A stretch of DNA of 64,000 nucleotides from Pseudomonas oryzihabitans NBRC 102199 (GTDB lineage Bacteria; Pseudomonadota; Gammaproteobacteria; Pseudomonadales; Pseudomonadaceae). Below the pieces are notes generated by a model. It ran no database searches and was not told the DNA's origin. It worked only from the letters and a program-made list of their open reading frames with translations. The translations under genes and the position numbers were made by a program. The DNA lies in assembly GCF_000730625.1 (NCBI RefSeq), contig NZ_BBIT01000016.1, positions 1-64,000 of the forward strand, given 5' to 3'. This document shows, one piece after another, positions 1 to 9,529 of this stretch (within the stretch, counting starts at the first letter, position 1; each line of letters starts with the position of its first letter).

Positions 1-1
1 G

Positions 2-97
2 GTGATCGGGCGAGTCGAGGCGGGCAGTGGCGTTGTCGTCCTCGCCGCCGACGGTCAACCCATGATCCCGGCGCAGGCCGGCTTCCAACATTTCTAG
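2..97 (+). CDS. thiL: Thiamine-monophosphate kinase, C-terminal end (partial)
   Basis: Only the last 31 codons are inside the window. The frame ends in ...GFQHF and a TAG stop, the kind of short aromatic tail seen at the end of ThiL, which phosphorylates thiamine monophosphate to thiamine diphosphate. The assignment rests on that tail and on the position 21 bases before pgpA, the gene that follows thiL in Pseudomonas. No catalytic part is visible, so this is mainly a context call. Confidence 0.7.
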   Translation: MIGRVEAGSGVVVLAADGQPMIPAQAGFQHF

Positions 98-118
98 CGC
101 CCCGCGCGGAGTCCTCTC

Positions 119-628
119 TTGAGCGAACAGCAAGCCCCCGCCCAGCCGGTCCCTCCGTCGGTCTGGCGCGATCCCTGGCACTTCCTGGCCTTCGGCCTGG
201 GTTCCGGTACCCTGCCCAAGGCGCCCGGGACCTGGGGTTCGCTGATCGCCTTGCCCTTCCTGCCGCTCTGGCAGCTGCTCGGCGGCTGGAGCTATCCGCT
301 GCTGCTGGTGCTGGTGACCGTCTTCGGCTGCTGGTTGTGCGGCAAGGTCGCCCGCGAGCTGGGCGTGCACGATCACGAGGGCATCGTCTGGGACGAGATG
401 GTCGGCATCTGGATCACCTTCTGGCTGGCGCCGCCGGGCCTGATCTGGCTGCTGGTGGGTTTCGTCGCCTTCCGCGTGCTGGACATCTGCAAGCCCTGGC
501 CAATCCGCTGGCTGGATGTCAATGTCCGCGGCGGCGTCGGCATCATGGTCGACGATGTACTGGCCGGCATCCTCGCCTGGCTGGTGGTTCAGGGATTACA
601 CATCGGTTGGGGTCATCTCGTCGGCTGA
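119..628 (+). CDS. pgpA: Phosphatidylglycerophosphatase A
   Basis: A 169-residue inner-membrane protein of the PgpA family, which removes the phosphate from phosphatidylglycerophosphate to give phosphatidylglycerol. The family motifs are visible: PKAPGTWGS at residues 33-41 and an acidic HDHEGIVWDEMVG stretch near residue 85, set among hydrophobic segments. The start is a TTG at 119, supported by a GGAG at 108-111. It follows thiL closely and is probably co-transcribed with it and with the protease gene downstream. Confidence 0.93.
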   Translation: MSEQQAPAQPVPPSVWRDPWHFLAFGLGSGTLPKAPGTWGSLIALPFLPLWQLLGGWSYPLLLVLVTVFGCWLCGKVARELGVHDHEGIVWDEMVGIWITFWLAPPGLIWLLVGFVAFRVLDICKPWPIRWLDVNVRGGVGIMVDDVLAGILAWLVVQGLHIGWGHLVG

Positions 629-655
629 CGAGACGCAGGCCCAAGGAGCAGGGCA

Positions 656-1288
656 GTGAAAAGACTGGGCGCGTACGGCCTCCTGTTGGCCGTCGGTTCG
701 CTCGCCTGGGCGCAACCCCAGGTCAGGGTCGTGGGGTTGTTCAACGGCGCGGCGGTGGTCAACGTCAATGGCCAGCGCAAGTTGCTGCGGGTCGGCCAGC
801 GCCTGGACGACGTCGAGGTGGTCAGCGCGGATCCCCAGCAGGCGGTGCTGCGCATAGACGGCCGGACCCAGGCCTTTACCCTCGACCGCGAATATAGCGA
901 TGGCTACAGCGCCCCGCAGCGCCGCGAATTCAGCGTGCCGCGCAGCAACAACGGCCATTACCAGGTCACCGCCAACGTCAATGGCCGTCCGGTGTCGCTG
1001 CTGGTGGACACCGGCGCCACCAGCGTCGCCCTGAGTGGCGCCCAGGCCGATCAGCTGGGCATCAGCTATCGCGACGGCACCCCGGGCTGGGTGGAGACCG
1101 CCAGCGGCCATGCCCGCGCCTGGCGCACCACGCTCAAGCAGGTGCGCCTGGGCGATGTCGAGGTGGTCGGGGTGGACGCCATGGTCCTGGAAGGCAACTA
1201 TCCCAGCCAGGGCCTGCTGGGCATGAGTTTCCTCAACCGCGTGGGCTGGCGCGAGGCCCAGGGCATCTTCTACGTCCAGGCACGCTGA
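656..1288 (+). CDS. Retropepsin-like aspartic protease, secreted (TIGR02281 type)
   Basis: A 210-residue protein with a signal peptide (about residues 1-19, ending AWA) and a single clan AA active-site motif, LLVDTGATS, with Asp118-Thr119-Gly120. Such single-motif proteases work as dimers. The ~95 residues before the protease domain form a small beta-rich region. The start is GTG at 656 with AAGGAG at 643-648. Substrate is unknown; a periplasmic location is inferred from the signal peptide. It lies 27 bases after pgpA. Confidence 0.8.
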   Translation: MKRLGAYGLLLAVGSLAWAQPQVRVVGLFNGAAVVNVNGQRKLLRVGQRLDDVEVVSADPQQAVLRIDGRTQAFTLDREYSDGYSAPQRREFSVPRSNNGHYQVTANVNGRPVSLLVDTGATSVALSGAQADQLGISYRDGTPGWVETASGHARAWRTTLKQVRLGDVEVVGVDAMVLEGNYPSQGLLGMSFLNRVGWREAQGIFYVQAR

Positions 1289-1383
1289 TAGATCATCGGG
1301 TATCGACGTCATAACCCCTGGCGATGACGCCGGAGCCGGGGAAAAGGTTACAATGTACGTCTTTCCCCGCCAGGAGCCCGCAG

Positions 1384-2010
1384 GTGTCCGTCGTCTTTGT
1401 CGCCGCCTCCCAACTGCCCACCCCCTTTGGCCTGTTCACCATGCACGGTTTCCTCGACGAAACCGATGGCAAGGAGCACGTCGCCCTGACCTTCGGTGAC
1501 GTGGCCGATGGCGAGCCGGTCCTGGGACGGCTGCATTCCGAGTGCCTGACCGGCGACGCGCTGTTCAGCCTGAGATGCGACTGTGGCTTCCAGCTGGAAG
1601 CGGCGCTGCGCGCCATCGCCGAAGCCGGGCGTGGCGTGCTGCTCTATCTGCGCCAGGAAGGACGCGGCATCGGCCTGCTCAACAAGATCCGCGCCTATGA
1701 GTTGCAGGATGCCGGCGCCGATACCGTGGAAGCCAACGAGCGCCTGGGTTTCGGCGCCGACCAGCGTACCTATGCGCTGTGCAAGCCGATGCTCGAACAC
1801 CTCGGCATCACCTCGCTGCGGCTGATGACCAACAATCCGCGCAAGGTGAAGGCGCTCGAGGTCCTGGGCATCCCGGTCGCTGAGCGGGTGCCGCTGCAGG
1901 AAGGCCTCAATCCGCACAACCGCCGCTATCTGCTGACCAAGGCCGGCAAGCTCGGCCACATGCTCGGCAATCTGCATCAGAACGAAGAGACCGCCGATCC
2001 GGCCTCCTGA
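1384..2010 (+). CDS. ribA: GTP cyclohydrolase II
   Basis: The first enzyme of riboflavin synthesis, opening GTP to a diaminopyrimidinone with release of formate and pyrophosphate. It has 208 residues from the GTG at 1384, which is preceded by AGGAG at 1372-1376; the in-frame start further upstream at 1324 would add a tail absent from the family. The zinc cysteines fall at 54, 65 and 67 (SECLTG...LRCDCG), followed by the [11 protein letters not shown] and LMTNNPRK motifs. It is a stand-alone RibA, not a RibBA fusion. The stop abuts the stop of the convergent chemoreceptor gene. Confidence 0.96.
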   Translation: MSVVFVAASQLPTPFGLFTMHGFLDETDGKEHVALTFGDVADGEPVLGRLHSECLTGDALFSLRCDCGFQLEAALRAIAEAGRGVLLYLRQEGRGIGLLNKIRAYELQDAGADTVEANERLGFGADQRTYALCKPMLEHLGITSLRLMTNNPRKVKALEVLGIPVAERVPLQEGLNPHNRRYLLTKAGKLGHMLGNLHQNEETADPAS

Positions 2011-4167
2011 TCAGCCGGCTGCGCGCGCCGGTTCCAGGCGCTGCGCGGCTTCCTGCAATTCCAGTACCTGTTGATCCACGTTGCGACTGGCGCCCAGGGT
2101 GGTCTGGGCCAGCTCGGCGCTGCGCCGTGCCTGGTCCTGGGCCGCCTGGCTGCGTAGCTGCAGCTGGTTGCCGCTGGTATCCAGGGCCTCCAGGGTGTGG
2201 CCGATGTGGGTCAGGTGCTCCTGCAGCGCGCCGACATCGCGATCGATGGCGCCCAAGGCCTCCTGGGCCTGGTCCGAACGACTGCGCGAGGTCTGGGCGT
2301 CCGCCTTGCAGCGCTGCATGGCGGCCACCGCCTGTTCCGACAGCAGGCGGATCTGGTCGAGGATGCTGGCGATCTCGCGGGTGGAATCCGCCGAATGATT
2401 GGCCAGGCGCCGCACCTCGTCGGCGACCACGGCGAAGCCGCGTCCCTGATCGCCGGCGCGGGCCGCTTCGATGGCGGCGTTGAGCGCCAGCAGGTTGGTC
2501 TGTTCTGCGATGCCGCGGATGGTGTCGGTGACATGGCGCACCGCGTGGGTCTGCTCGTTGAGCGCGCTGATGGTGCTGGCCGAGGTGCCGATGGTGCCAT
2601 CGAGGATTTCCAGATCGCGGGCCACCTGGCCGACCAGCAGATTGCCGTGGTCGCTGCCGTTGCGTGCCCGGGTCGAGAGGCCGCTGCTGTCGCGCACATG
2701 TGCGGCCATCTCCTGGCTGCCCTGCAGCATCGTCTGCATGGCCTGGGTGTTGGCCTCGGCCGCCTGCCATTGCTGTTCGGCTTCCTGGCTGGCGTGCTGA
2801 GCCCCGCGCTGCAGACTGGCGGCATCGGCGCTGAGGGCGCGGGTGACCTGCTTGACGGTCTGCAGCGAGGTGTCGAGGCGATCGACGAAGCTGTTGATCC
2901 AGACCGCCAGCTCGCCGGTCTCGTCGGCGCGAAAGCCCTGGCGATCCAGGCGCTGGTCGAGACTGGCGCCGCATTCGGCGATGTCCAGGAAGAAGTCGCC
3001 CAGGCGTTGCAGGCGACGGGTACAGGGCCGCACCACCAAACCGCCGTAGAGCGCCAGGGCGAGGGCTGCACTGCCCAGGGCGAAGCCGCTTTGCCACAGC
3101 GGTTGCCAGAGGCTCAGTGCGGCCTGCAGGCCCCAGGCGCCCGCACCCAGCAGCAGGGCGCCGAGCAGCAGGTGCTGGGTCAGACTGCCGCCACGATAGG
3201 CTTCTTCCAGATCCGCTTCGCAGAGCAGGCCCCAGGTATCCGGCGAACCAGGCAATTGCAGGGTAAGGCCGGCGCCGATTACCGGGACGTGGCGGTAATC
3301 GGAATAGCCTGGATAGGCGACGAACAAATTGCGCCCCTTGCGAATGGTCTCGCGCACCCCAGGGTGCAATTCCTTGGTCGCCGGGGCGGTGAATTTCAGC
3401 TCGAACTCGGTGTGCTCGCGGATCCGTACCGTCCCGAAGGGGGTGGCGACCCCTTGCTTGAGGTTATCGCCGGCGGTGAAGGTGGCGTCTTCGAAGCGCG
3501 AGCGCGACAGCGCGGTGCCGGGCGCTATGCTGGGGTCGGCGACCGCCTTGACCATGAACAGGTAGTTGTCGCCGGAATCCGGAAAGACATGCCCAGCCTC
3601 GCGCTGAATGAGATCGCTGAGGACATCGTTGGGCAGGCGCAGACAGAGACAGCCCAGCGGCTTGCCGGCTTGGCGCAGCGGCTGGTGGAACAGCAGGGTG
3701 ACGGCATCGTGGAAGGCCGAGGTGGTCGGGCCCAGGGCGAGGGTGACCGGATCGCGATAGGGGCCCTGCAGAAAGGGCGCCTGCAGACCGCGGGCGAGGG
3801 CCGCGGCGTCGTGCCGCTGTCCCTGGCGCTGACGTGCGGTGGAGGCGAGGACCAGGCCCTGGGTATCCACCACGAAGAGTTCGGAGGCCGCGCCCAGGTG
3901 CAGCAGGGCGTCGTCCAGGATTTGGGGATCCAGCGCGGGCCAGCCGGTCTCCACCGCCCCGGCGATCCGTTCCAGTTGCTGCCAGTGTCTCTGGGGCCAG
4001 GTCAGCAGCAGATCACGACGGGTGCCGGCCAGGCCGGCAAAGGTCTTTTCCAGGCGTGCCTGTCGACCTCCGTTGCGCAGGCAGGCCCAGCCACGGGCGA
4101 TCTTTCCATTGCGCCCCAGCCAGGGCAGCCAGCGGCGCTCGGGGCCGCTCAGATCCATGTCACTCAT
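2011..4167 (-). CDS. Methyl-accepting chemotaxis protein with N-terminal sensor and central membrane hairpin
   Basis: A 718-residue chemoreceptor. The C-terminal half has the conserved signalling hairpin ([21 protein letters not shown], then [15 protein letters not shown]) that binds CheA and CheW. About residues 1-325 form a Cache-like sensor region containing [11 protein letters not shown]. There is no N-terminal membrane anchor: the only hydrophobic stretch is a pair of segments at about 330-380, followed by a HAMP-like linker. The start chosen is the ATG at 4167, with AAGGA about 8 bases upstream; an ATG 21 bases earlier is less well placed. The ligand is unknown. Confidence 0.85.
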   Translation of the reverse strand: MSDMDLSGPERRWLPWLGRNGKIARGWACLRNGGRQARLEKTFAGLAGTRRDLLLTWPQRHWQQLERIAGAVETGWPALDPQILDDALLHLGAASELFVVDTQGLVLASTARQRQGQRHDAAALARGLQAPFLQGPYRDPVTLALGPTTSAFHDAVTLLFHQPLRQAGKPLGCLCLRLPNDVLSDLIQREAGHVFPDSGDNYLFMVKAVADPSIAPGTALSRSRFEDATFTAGDNLKQGVATPFGTVRIREHTEFELKFTAPATKELHPGVRETIRKGRNLFVAYPGYSDYRHVPVIGAGLTLQLPGSPDTWGLLCEADLEEAYRGGSLTQHLLLGALLLGAGAWGLQAALSLWQPLWQSGFALGSAALALALYGGLVVRPCTRRLQRLGDFFLDIAECGASLDQRLDRQGFRADETGELAVWINSFVDRLDTSLQTVKQVTRALSADAASLQRGAQHASQEAEQQWQAAEANTQAMQTMLQGSQEMAAHVRDSSGLSTRARNGSDHGNLLVGQVARDLEILDGTIGTSASTISALNEQTHAVRHVTDTIRGIAEQTNLLALNAAIEAARAGDQGRGFAVVADEVRRLANHSADSTREIASILDQIRLLSEQAVAAMQRCKADAQTSRSRSDQAQEALGAIDRDVGALQEHLTHIGHTLEALDTSGNQLQLRSQAAQDQARRSAELAQTTLGASRNVDQQVLELQEAAQRLEPARAAG

Positions 4168-4222
4168 AACACCCATCCTTGTCGCCACGCTGATTGTAGT
4201 CAGCAGCCAGCATGGTGGGGGC

Positions 4223-4248
4223 TCCAGCCGCGTACTAGAGCGGCTGGA
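4223..4248. terminator. Perfect hairpin between the chemoreceptor gene and dxs
   Basis: Nine-base arms (TCCAGCCGC and GCGGCTGGA) around an 8-base loop lie between the 5' end of the chemoreceptor gene and the 3' end of dxs. There is no T-run on either strand, so it may end dxs transcription only weakly or merely protect its 3' end. Confidence 0.35.
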
Positions 4249-4287
4249 CGAGGTGTCGGTGCCTTCAGATCAGCGGTGCGCGGCCCT

Positions 4288-6237
4288 TTAGGCGGAGGCG
4301 CCGCGGGCCAGGCGTGGCGAGGTATCGGCCTGGGCGGCTTCCAGCCGTGCCAGGCGCTCGCGTACCGCGCGCTCGATCCCGGCGACGTCCAGACCGCACT
4401 CGGCCAGCATGTCGGCCGGCTTGGCGTGTTCGATGTAGCTGTCCGGCAGGCCCAGGTTGAGCACCGGCTGGACCAGGGCATTGGCCTGCAGGAATTCGTT
4501 GACCGCACTGCCGGCACCGCCCATGACGCTGTTTTCCTCGACGGTGACCAGCAGGTCGTGGTCGGCGGCGAACTGGCGGATCAGGGCTTCGTCCAGCGGC
4601 TTGACGAATCTCATGTCGGCCACGCTGGCGTCCAGGCGCTCAGCGACCTGCAGGGCCTCGGCCAGTTGCACGCCAAACACCAGGAAGCCGACGGTGGGGC
4701 CGTTTTTCAGGCTGCTCTGGCGACGCACCACGCCCTTGCCGATGGGCAGGGGTTCCAGACCCGGATCAAGGGCGGCGTTGGGGCCGCTGCCACGCGGGTA
4801 GCGCACCGCGGCGGGGCCTTGGTGGCGATAGCCGGTGGTAAGCAGGCGGCGCAGCTCGTTCTCGTCGCTGGGCGCCATGATCACCATGCCGGGTATGCAG
4901 CGCAGGTAGGACAGGTCGAAACTGCCGGCATGGGTCGGACCGTCTTCGCCGACCAGGCCAGCGCGGTCGATGGCGAAGAGCACGTCCAGATGCTGCACCG
5001 CCACGTCATGGATCAGCTGATCGTAGCCACGCTGCAGGAAGGTGGAGTAGATGGCCACCACCGGCTTCATGCCGTCGCAGGCCAGGCCCGCGGCCAAGGT
5101 CACCGCGTGCTGCTCGGCGATGGCCACGTCGAAGTAGCGCTCGGGATAGCGTTCGGCGAAGCGGATCAGGTCGGAGCCTTCCTTCATCGCCGGGGTGATG
5201 CCCACCAGCTTGGCATCGGCGGCGGCCATGTCGCACAGCCAGTCGCCAAAGATGTTGGAGTACTTGGGCGCGCCCGGGCGCTTGGGCTTGGCGTCCAGCG
5301 GCTCCAGCTTGGTGATGGCGTGGTAGCCGATGGGGTCTGCCTCGGCGATGGACAGGCCCTTGCCCTTGCGGGTGATGACATGGAGGAACTGCGGGCCCTT
5401 GGCGTCGCGCAGATTGCGCAGGGTTGTGACCAGGGTCGGCAGGTCATGACCGTCGATGGGGCCGATGTAGTTCCAGCCCAGTTCCTCGAACAGGGTGCCG
5501 GGTACCAGCATGCCCTTGGCGGCCTCTTCGGTGCGGCGGGCGATTTCCCAGGCACCGGGCAGCTTGGAGAGGGCCTTCTTGCCGTTCTCGCGCAGGTGCT
5601 GGTAAGTGCGGCTGGAGAGCAGCCGCGCCAGGTAGTTGGACAGGCCACCGACGTTGCGCGAGATGGACATGTCGTTGTCGTTGAGCACCACCAGCATGTT
5701 GGCGCCGGTGTCCGAGGCGTGATTGAGCGCCTCGAAGGCCATGCCCGCGGTCAGGGCGCCGTCGCCGATCACCGCGACCGATTTGCGCTCGATGCCTTGC
5801 AGCTGGGCGGCGATGGCCATGCCCAGGGCGGCGCCGATGGAGGTGCTGGAGTGACCGACGCCAAAGGTGTCGTACTCGCTCTCGCTGCGGCGCGGGAAGG
5901 CGGCCAGGCCGTCCTTCTGGCGCAGGCTGGCCATGCCTTCGCGGCGACCGGTGAGGATCTTGTGCGGATAGGCCTGGTGGCCGACGTCCCACACCAGCCG
6001 GTCTTCCGGGGTGTTGAAGACGTAGTGCAGGGCCACGGTCAGTTCGATGACGCCGAGGCCGGCGCCGAAGTGACCGCCGGTCTGGCCCACGGTCCACAGG
6101 AGAAAGGCGCGCAGTTCGTCGGCGACGGCTTCCAGCTCGGCGTCACCGAGCTGGCGCAGCTGGACCGGCGAGTCGATGCGGTCGAGCAGGGGCGTCGCGG
6201 GACGCTGGCGGGGAATCTCGTGAAACGTCTTGGGCAT
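4288..6237 (-). CDS. dxs: 1-deoxy-D-xylulose-5-phosphate synthase
   Basis: The thiamine-diphosphate enzyme that condenses pyruvate and glyceraldehyde 3-phosphate, starting the MEP isoprenoid pathway. It has 649 residues from the ATG at 6237 ([10 protein letters not shown]...), which matches the Pseudomonas N-terminus; an in-frame ATG four codons upstream is not needed. Visible motifs are [13 protein letters not shown], the ThDP-binding [12 protein letters not shown], and [11 protein letters not shown] containing the conserved catalytic Glu. It lies downstream of ispA and xseB in the same direction, joining precursor supply to farnesyl diphosphate synthesis. Confidence 0.97.
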   Translation of the reverse strand: MPKTFHEIPRQRPATPLLDRIDSPVQLRQLGDAELEAVADELRAFLLWTVGQTGGHFGAGLGVIELTVALHYVFNTPEDRLVWDVGHQAYPHKILTGRREGMASLRQKDGLAAFPRRSESEYDTFGVGHSSTSIGAALGMAIAAQLQGIERKSVAVIGDGALTAGMAFEALNHASDTGANMLVVLNDNDMSISRNVGGLSNYLARLLSSRTYQHLRENGKKALSKLPGAWEIARRTEEAAKGMLVPGTLFEELGWNYIGPIDGHDLPTLVTTLRNLRDAKGPQFLHVITRKGKGLSIAEADPIGYHAITKLEPLDAKPKRPGAPKYSNIFGDWLCDMAAADAKLVGITPAMKEGSDLIRFAERYPERYFDVAIAEQHAVTLAAGLACDGMKPVVAIYSTFLQRGYDQLIHDVAVQHLDVLFAIDRAGLVGEDGPTHAGSFDLSYLRCIPGMVIMAPSDENELRRLLTTGYRHQGPAAVRYPRGSGPNAALDPGLEPLPIGKGVVRRQSSLKNGPTVGFLVFGVQLAEALQVAERLDASVADMRFVKPLDEALIRQFAADHDLLVTVEENSVMGGAGSAVNEFLQANALVQPVLNLGLPDSYIEHAKPADMLAECGLDVAGIERAVRERLARLEAAQADTSPRLARGASA

Positions 6238-6387
6238 CTGGCTGATCACTTTGCGCAGAGAATTAGGCAGTTTACCCGATGCCCGCGTGGCATCCCAACA
6301 GCGGACAGGGCGTCTTGTTATGCCCCTGTGACAACGGACCCGGGGGCAAATGCGGCCCGGGTCACGAGTTTTTCCGCGGGCGAGCGC

Positions 6388-7266
6388 TCAGTTGCGCCGC
6401 TCGACGATGTAGCGGGCCAGGGCGCGCAGGGGTTCGGCGGGCTCGCCCAGGGGCTCGATGGCCGCCAGGGCAGTGTCGCGCAGCTCCAGGGCATAGGCCT
6501 TGGCCACGTCCAGGCCGAGCAGTGCCGGGTAGGTCGGTTTGTCGCGGGCGAGGTCGGCGCCCTGGCGTTTGCCCAGGGTCTGGGTATCGCTTTCGATGTC
6601 GAGCACATCGTCCCAGACCTGGAAGGCCAGGCCGATGGCCTCGGCATAGCGGGCCAGGGCCTCACGCTCGGCGGCACCGGCGGCTTCGCTGGCCAGGGCG
6701 CCGAGTTGCACGCTGGCGGCGATCAGGGCGCCGGTCTTGTGCAGGTGCATGGTTTCCAGCGCCGGCTGGTCGATACGGCGGCCGACCGACTCCAGGTCGA
6801 TGGCCTGGCCGCCGACCATGCCGGCCGGGCCGCTGGCGCGCGCCAGCACCGCGACCATCTCCAGCCGTACCGCGGCGTCCTGGGGCGCCGCCAGCAGGGT
6901 CTCGAAGGCCAGCGTCTGCAGGCCGTCGCCGGCGAGGATGGCGCAGGCCTCGTCATAGGCCTTGTGGGTGGTGGGCCGGCCGCGGCGCAGGTCGTCGTCG
7001 TCCATGGCCGGCAGGTCGTCGTGGACCAGGGAATAGGCGTGGATCAGCTCCACCGCGCAGGCGGCCTGGTCGGCCCGCGCCGGATCGCCGCCCAGGGCTT
7101 CGCAGGCGGCATAGACCAGCAGCGGCCGCACCCGCTTGCCACCACCCATGACGCTGTAGGCCATGGCCGCATAGAGCCGGGCGAGTTCGGCGCGCGGGGC
7201 GGTGAAGAGCGGGGCGAGGGCGGTGTCGACGCGGCTCTGGCAGCGCTGCTGGTAGGCCTCGATCAT
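6388..7266 (-). CDS. ispA: Farnesyl diphosphate synthase (polyprenyl synthetase)
   Basis: A 292-residue short-chain trans-prenyltransferase that builds farnesyl diphosphate from IPP and DMAPP. The first Asp-rich motif is DDLPAMD at residues 83-89 and the second is DDVLD near residue 230; [10 protein letters not shown] is at 41-50. The start at 7266 ([10 protein letters not shown]) overlaps the xseB stop in an ATGA, showing translational coupling. The open frame continues upstream, but that part lies over xseB and is not coding. Confidence 0.96.
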   Translation of the reverse strand: MIEAYQQRCQSRVDTALAPLFTAPRAELARLYAAMAYSVMGGGKRVRPLLVYAACEALGGDPARADQAACAVELIHAYSLVHDDLPAMDDDDLRRGRPTTHKAYDEACAILAGDGLQTLAFETLLAAPQDAAVRLEMVAVLARASGPAGMVGGQAIDLESVGRRIDQPALETMHLHKTGALIAASVQLGALASEAAGAAEREALARYAEAIGLAFQVWDDVLDIESDTQTLGKRQGADLARDKPTYPALLGLDVAKAYALELRDTALAAIEPLGEPAEPLRALARYIVERRN

Positions 7267-7505
7267 GCGTCGTCCCCGACCGGGGCGAAGGGCGCGGCGC
7301 TGAGTTCGCCATCCTTCTCCAGCAGGATCTGCACCTTCTGCTCGGCTTGGGCTAGGGCGCCCTGGCATTCGCGGGTCAGGCGGATGCCCTGTTCGAAGGC
7401 GCCGAGGGAGTCCTCCAGGGACAGCTCGCCACTTTCCAGGCGTTCCACCAGGGTCTGCAACTCGGCCAGGGATTGTTCGAAGTCGGGAGCTTTCTTGCGG
7501 GCCAT
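7263..7505 (-). CDS. xseB: Exodeoxyribonuclease VII small subunit
   Basis: An 80-residue helical protein ([20 protein letters not shown]...). It carries the XseB core [23 protein letters not shown], and pairs with XseA to degrade single-stranded DNA. The start is the ATG at 7505; longer in-frame starts would reach into the divergent ilvA leader region. It is the first gene of xseB-ispA-dxs and overlaps ispA by four bases. Confidence 0.95.
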   Translation of the reverse strand: MARKKAPDFEQSLAELQTLVERLESGELSLEDSLGAFEQGIRLTRECQGALAQAEQKVQILLEKDGELSAAPFAPVGDDA

Positions 7506-7583
7506 CGGGATTCTCGACAGAGGCGATCGGGTCGCGGGAAGGGGGCAATGGGTCGGCCATTGTGCCACAGCCATCGGCGCCGC

Positions 7584-7613
7584 TTGACGCCATGCCCGGC
7601 CAGGCCCTAGGGT
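7584..7613 (+). promoter_or_regulatory. Possible promoter of the ilvA leader
   Basis: A good -35 hexamer, TTGACG at 7584-7589, is followed after 18 bases by a poor -10, TAGGGT at 7608-7613. If used, transcription would begin at or next to the leader ATG at 7621, making the leader peptide nearly leaderless. The -10 is weak, so a promoter further upstream is possible. Confidence 0.3.
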
Positions 7614-7620
7614 AGCGGTC

Positions 7621-7671
7621 ATGAAAACGCGCAGCCACCAACGCCCCAGCATTATTACCGCCATTACCTGA
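7621..7671 (+). CDS. Putative ilvA leader peptide (Ile/Thr-rich, 16 aa)
   Basis: A 16-codon frame reading [16 protein letters not shown] followed by TGA. Five of its last six residues are Ile or Thr (codons ATT ATT ACC GCC ATT ACC), the product and the substrate of the pathway that begins with IlvA. These codons overlap the first arm of a set of alternative hairpins ending in a terminator just before ilvA. The ribosome site is weak (AGGG at 7609-7612). Codon content plus RNA geometry, not homology, support the call. Confidence 0.65.
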   Translation: MKTRSHQRPSIITAIT

Positions 7672-7730
7672 TGGCGGGACAGCGTTAGCTGCGCAACCAG
7701 ACCCGCCCAAGAGGCGGGTTTGTACTTTCT
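7657..7730 (+). promoter_or_regulatory. Attenuator of ilvA: pause hairpin, antiterminator and terminator
   Basis: Three mutually exclusive stems are visible. 1:2 pairs CCGCCAT (7658-7664, inside the leader codons) with ATGGCGG (7671-7677). 2:3 pairs GGCGGG (7673-7678) with CCCGCC (7702-7707). 3:4 pairs ACCCGCC (7701-7707) with GGCGGGT (7713-7719) and is followed by TTTGTACTTT, a terminator-like tail. A ribosome stalled at the Ile/Thr codons would cover strand 1 and allow 2:3, preventing termination; free translation would favour 1:2 and 3:4. This is the layout of enterobacterial thr, ilv and his attenuators. Confidence 0.65.
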
Positions 7731-7768
7731 GACTCCTGGGCCCCGATGAAACACCCCAGGAGCCCGCC

Positions 7769-9310
7769 ATGACCGCCCAGGAACCCGCCACCGATCTCTT
7801 GCAGCGCTATGCCCGCAAGATCCTCGAAGCCCCCGTCTACGACGTGGCGATCGAAACGCCCCTGCAACCGGCGCGGGCGCTGTCCGAGCGGCTGGGCTGC
7901 CAGGTGCTGCTCAAGCGCGAAGACCTGCAGCCGGTGTTCTCCTTCAAGATCCGTGGTGCCTACACCAAGCTGGCCAGCCTTTCGGCCAGCGAAAAGGCCC
8001 GTGGCGTCATCACCGCCAGCGCCGGCAATCACGCCCAGGGCCTGGCCCTGGCGGCGCGCGAACTGGGCGTGCGGGCGATCATCGTGATGCCGCGCACCAC
8101 GCCCGAGCTCAAGGTCATCGGCGTGCAATCGCGTGGCGGCGAGGTGGTGCTGCACGGCGACGCCTTTCCCGAGGCCCTGGCCGAGGCGCTGCGCCTGGCC
8201 GACGAGCAGGGCTACACCTTCGTCCCGCCCTATGACGATCCCGACGTCATCGCCGGTCAGGGCACCGTGGCCATGGAAATCCTGCGCCAGCATCCTGGTC
8301 GGCTGGATGCCATCTTCGTCCCGGTCGGGGGCGGTGGTCTGATCGCCGGTATCGCCGCCTATGTGAAGTACCTGCGGCCCGAGATCAGGATCATCGGCGT
8401 CGAACCGGACGATTCCAACTGCCTGCAGCAGGCCCTGGCCGCCGGCGAGCGGGTGGTCCTGCCACGAGTCGGGCTGTTCGCCGACGGCGTGGCCGTGGCC
8501 CAGATCGGCGATCACACCTTCGAGATCTGCCGGCGTTATGTCGATGAGGTGATCACCGTCAGCTCGGACGAGATCTGCGCGGCGATCAAGGACATCTACG
8601 ACGATACCCGCTCCATCACCGAACCTGCTGGCGCCCTAGGCGTGGCCGGGATCAAGAAATACGCCGAGCGTGAAGGTTCGAGCGGCCAGGTGCTGGTGGC
8701 CATCGACTCGGGCGCCAATATCAACTTCGATCGGCTGAGACACGTGGCCGAGCGCGCCGAATTGGGCGAGCAGCGCGAAGCCATCATCGCCGTGACCATC
8801 CCCGAACGGCCGGGCAGTTTTCGCGCCTTCTGCGAGGCCCTGGGCCGGCGGCAGATCACCGAATTCAATTACCGCTACCACACTGGCGAAGAGGCCCATA
8901 TCTTCGTCGGCGTCCAGACCCATCCCCAGCGCGATCCGCGTGACGCCCTGATCCAGGGCCTGCGCGACCAGGGCTTCCCGGTGCTGGACCTGACCGACAA
9001 CGAACTGGCCAAGCTGCATATCCGCCACACCGTGGGCGGCCATGCGCCGCGGGTCGGCCAGGAGCAGGTGTTCCGCTTTGAATTCCCCGAGCGGCCCCGA
9101 GCGCTGTTCGATTTCCTCGACCGCCTGGGCGGGCGCTGGAACATCAGCATGTTCCACTACCGCAACCACGGCGCGGCGGATGGGCGGGTGTTCGCGGGGC
9201 TGGAAGCCAGCCAGGCCGAGCGGCCGGAGCTGTTGGCTACCCTGGATGCCATCGGCTATCGCTATTGGGACGAGACCGAGAATCCGGCGTATCGGTTGTT
9301 CATTGGATAG
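7769..9310 (+). CDS. ilvA: Threonine ammonia-lyase, biosynthetic (threonine deaminase)
   Basis: A 513-residue PLP enzyme converting threonine to 2-oxobutanoate, the first step of isoleucine synthesis. The PLP lysine is Lys60 in [17 protein letters not shown] is at 84-91, and the glycine-rich phosphate loop (VGGGGL) is near residue 190. After about residue 325 come two ACT-like regulatory domains, each with an '[14 protein letters not shown]' start, typical of the isoleucine-inhibited form. The ATG at 7769 follows CCAGGAG. Expression is probably controlled by the attenuator just upstream. Confidence 0.97.
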   Translation: MTAQEPATDLLQRYARKILEAPVYDVAIETPLQPARALSERLGCQVLLKREDLQPVFSFKIRGAYTKLASLSASEKARGVITASAGNHAQGLALAARELGVRAIIVMPRTTPELKVIGVQSRGGEVVLHGDAFPEALAEALRLADEQGYTFVPPYDDPDVIAGQGTVAMEILRQHPGRLDAIFVPVGGGGLIAGIAAYVKYLRPEIRIIGVEPDDSNCLQQALAAGERVVLPRVGLFADGVAVAQIGDHTFEICRRYVDEVITVSSDEICAAIKDIYDDTRSITEPAGALGVAGIKKYAEREGSSGQVLVAIDSGANINFDRLRHVAERAELGEQREAIIAVTIPERPGSFRAFCEALGRRQITEFNYRYHTGEEAHIFVGVQTHPQRDPRDALIQGLRDQGFPVLDLTDNELAKLHIRHTVGGHAPRVGQEQVFRFEFPERPRALFDFLDRLGGRWNISMFHYRNHGAADGRVFAGLEASQAERPELLATLDAIGYRYWDETENPAYRLFIG

Positions 9311-9381
9311 ACCGAGTCAGAGGGATCGCGGCCATGGCGGTCCGCAAATGTGGTCAATTCCGGAGATTGGAGTATCGCCAA

Positions 9382-9456
9382 ATCGTGGCCATGGGCCGCT
9401 CCTACCTCGTACCTACGGTCACACCTGAGCCTGTAGGAGCGGCTCATGGCCGCGAT
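9382..9456. repeat. Inverted pair of Pseudomonas REP sequences
   Basis: GTAGGAGCGGCTCATGGCCG at 9433-9452 is a typical Pseudomonas REP head, and the inverted copy at 9382-9405 reads back as GTAGGAGCGGCCCATGGCCA; 27 bases separate them. A degraded piece (ATCGCGGCCATGGCGG) is at 9325-9340. The pair lies between the 3' ends of ilvA and the convergent DUF748-like gene, the usual site of REP doublets. Confidence 0.75.
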
Positions 9457-9477
9457 TGGCACTGGGGCCTATCAGTA

Positions 9478-9505
9478 GAAAACGCTGCGCGGTTTTCCAC
9501 GCTAC
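9478..9505 (-). repeat. Fragment of the intergenic repeat found at 27.4-27.6 kb
   Basis: Read on the minus strand this gives GTAGCGTGGAAAACCGCGCA and then GCGTTTTC, nearly the same as the head of the two tandem repeat copies at 27415 and 27538. It also contains a GAAAAC/GTTTTC dyad. It appears to be a truncated member of that family. Confidence 0.5.
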
Positions 9506-9529
9506 GAAGCGGGCACAAGACGCCGGACC

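Noticed and set aside
2197-7587. A very long open frame (nearly 1800 codons) on the plus strand
   Set aside because: It lies opposite the chemoreceptor, dxs, ispA and xseB genes, which have clear family motifs. High GC makes the opposite strand open by chance; its translation is low-complexity Gly/Ala/Arg/Gln-rich with no domain.
7657-7730. T-box or isoleucine riboswitch in front of ilvA
   Set aside because: No T-box sequence or stem I architecture; the leader peptide and three-way pairing explain the region better.
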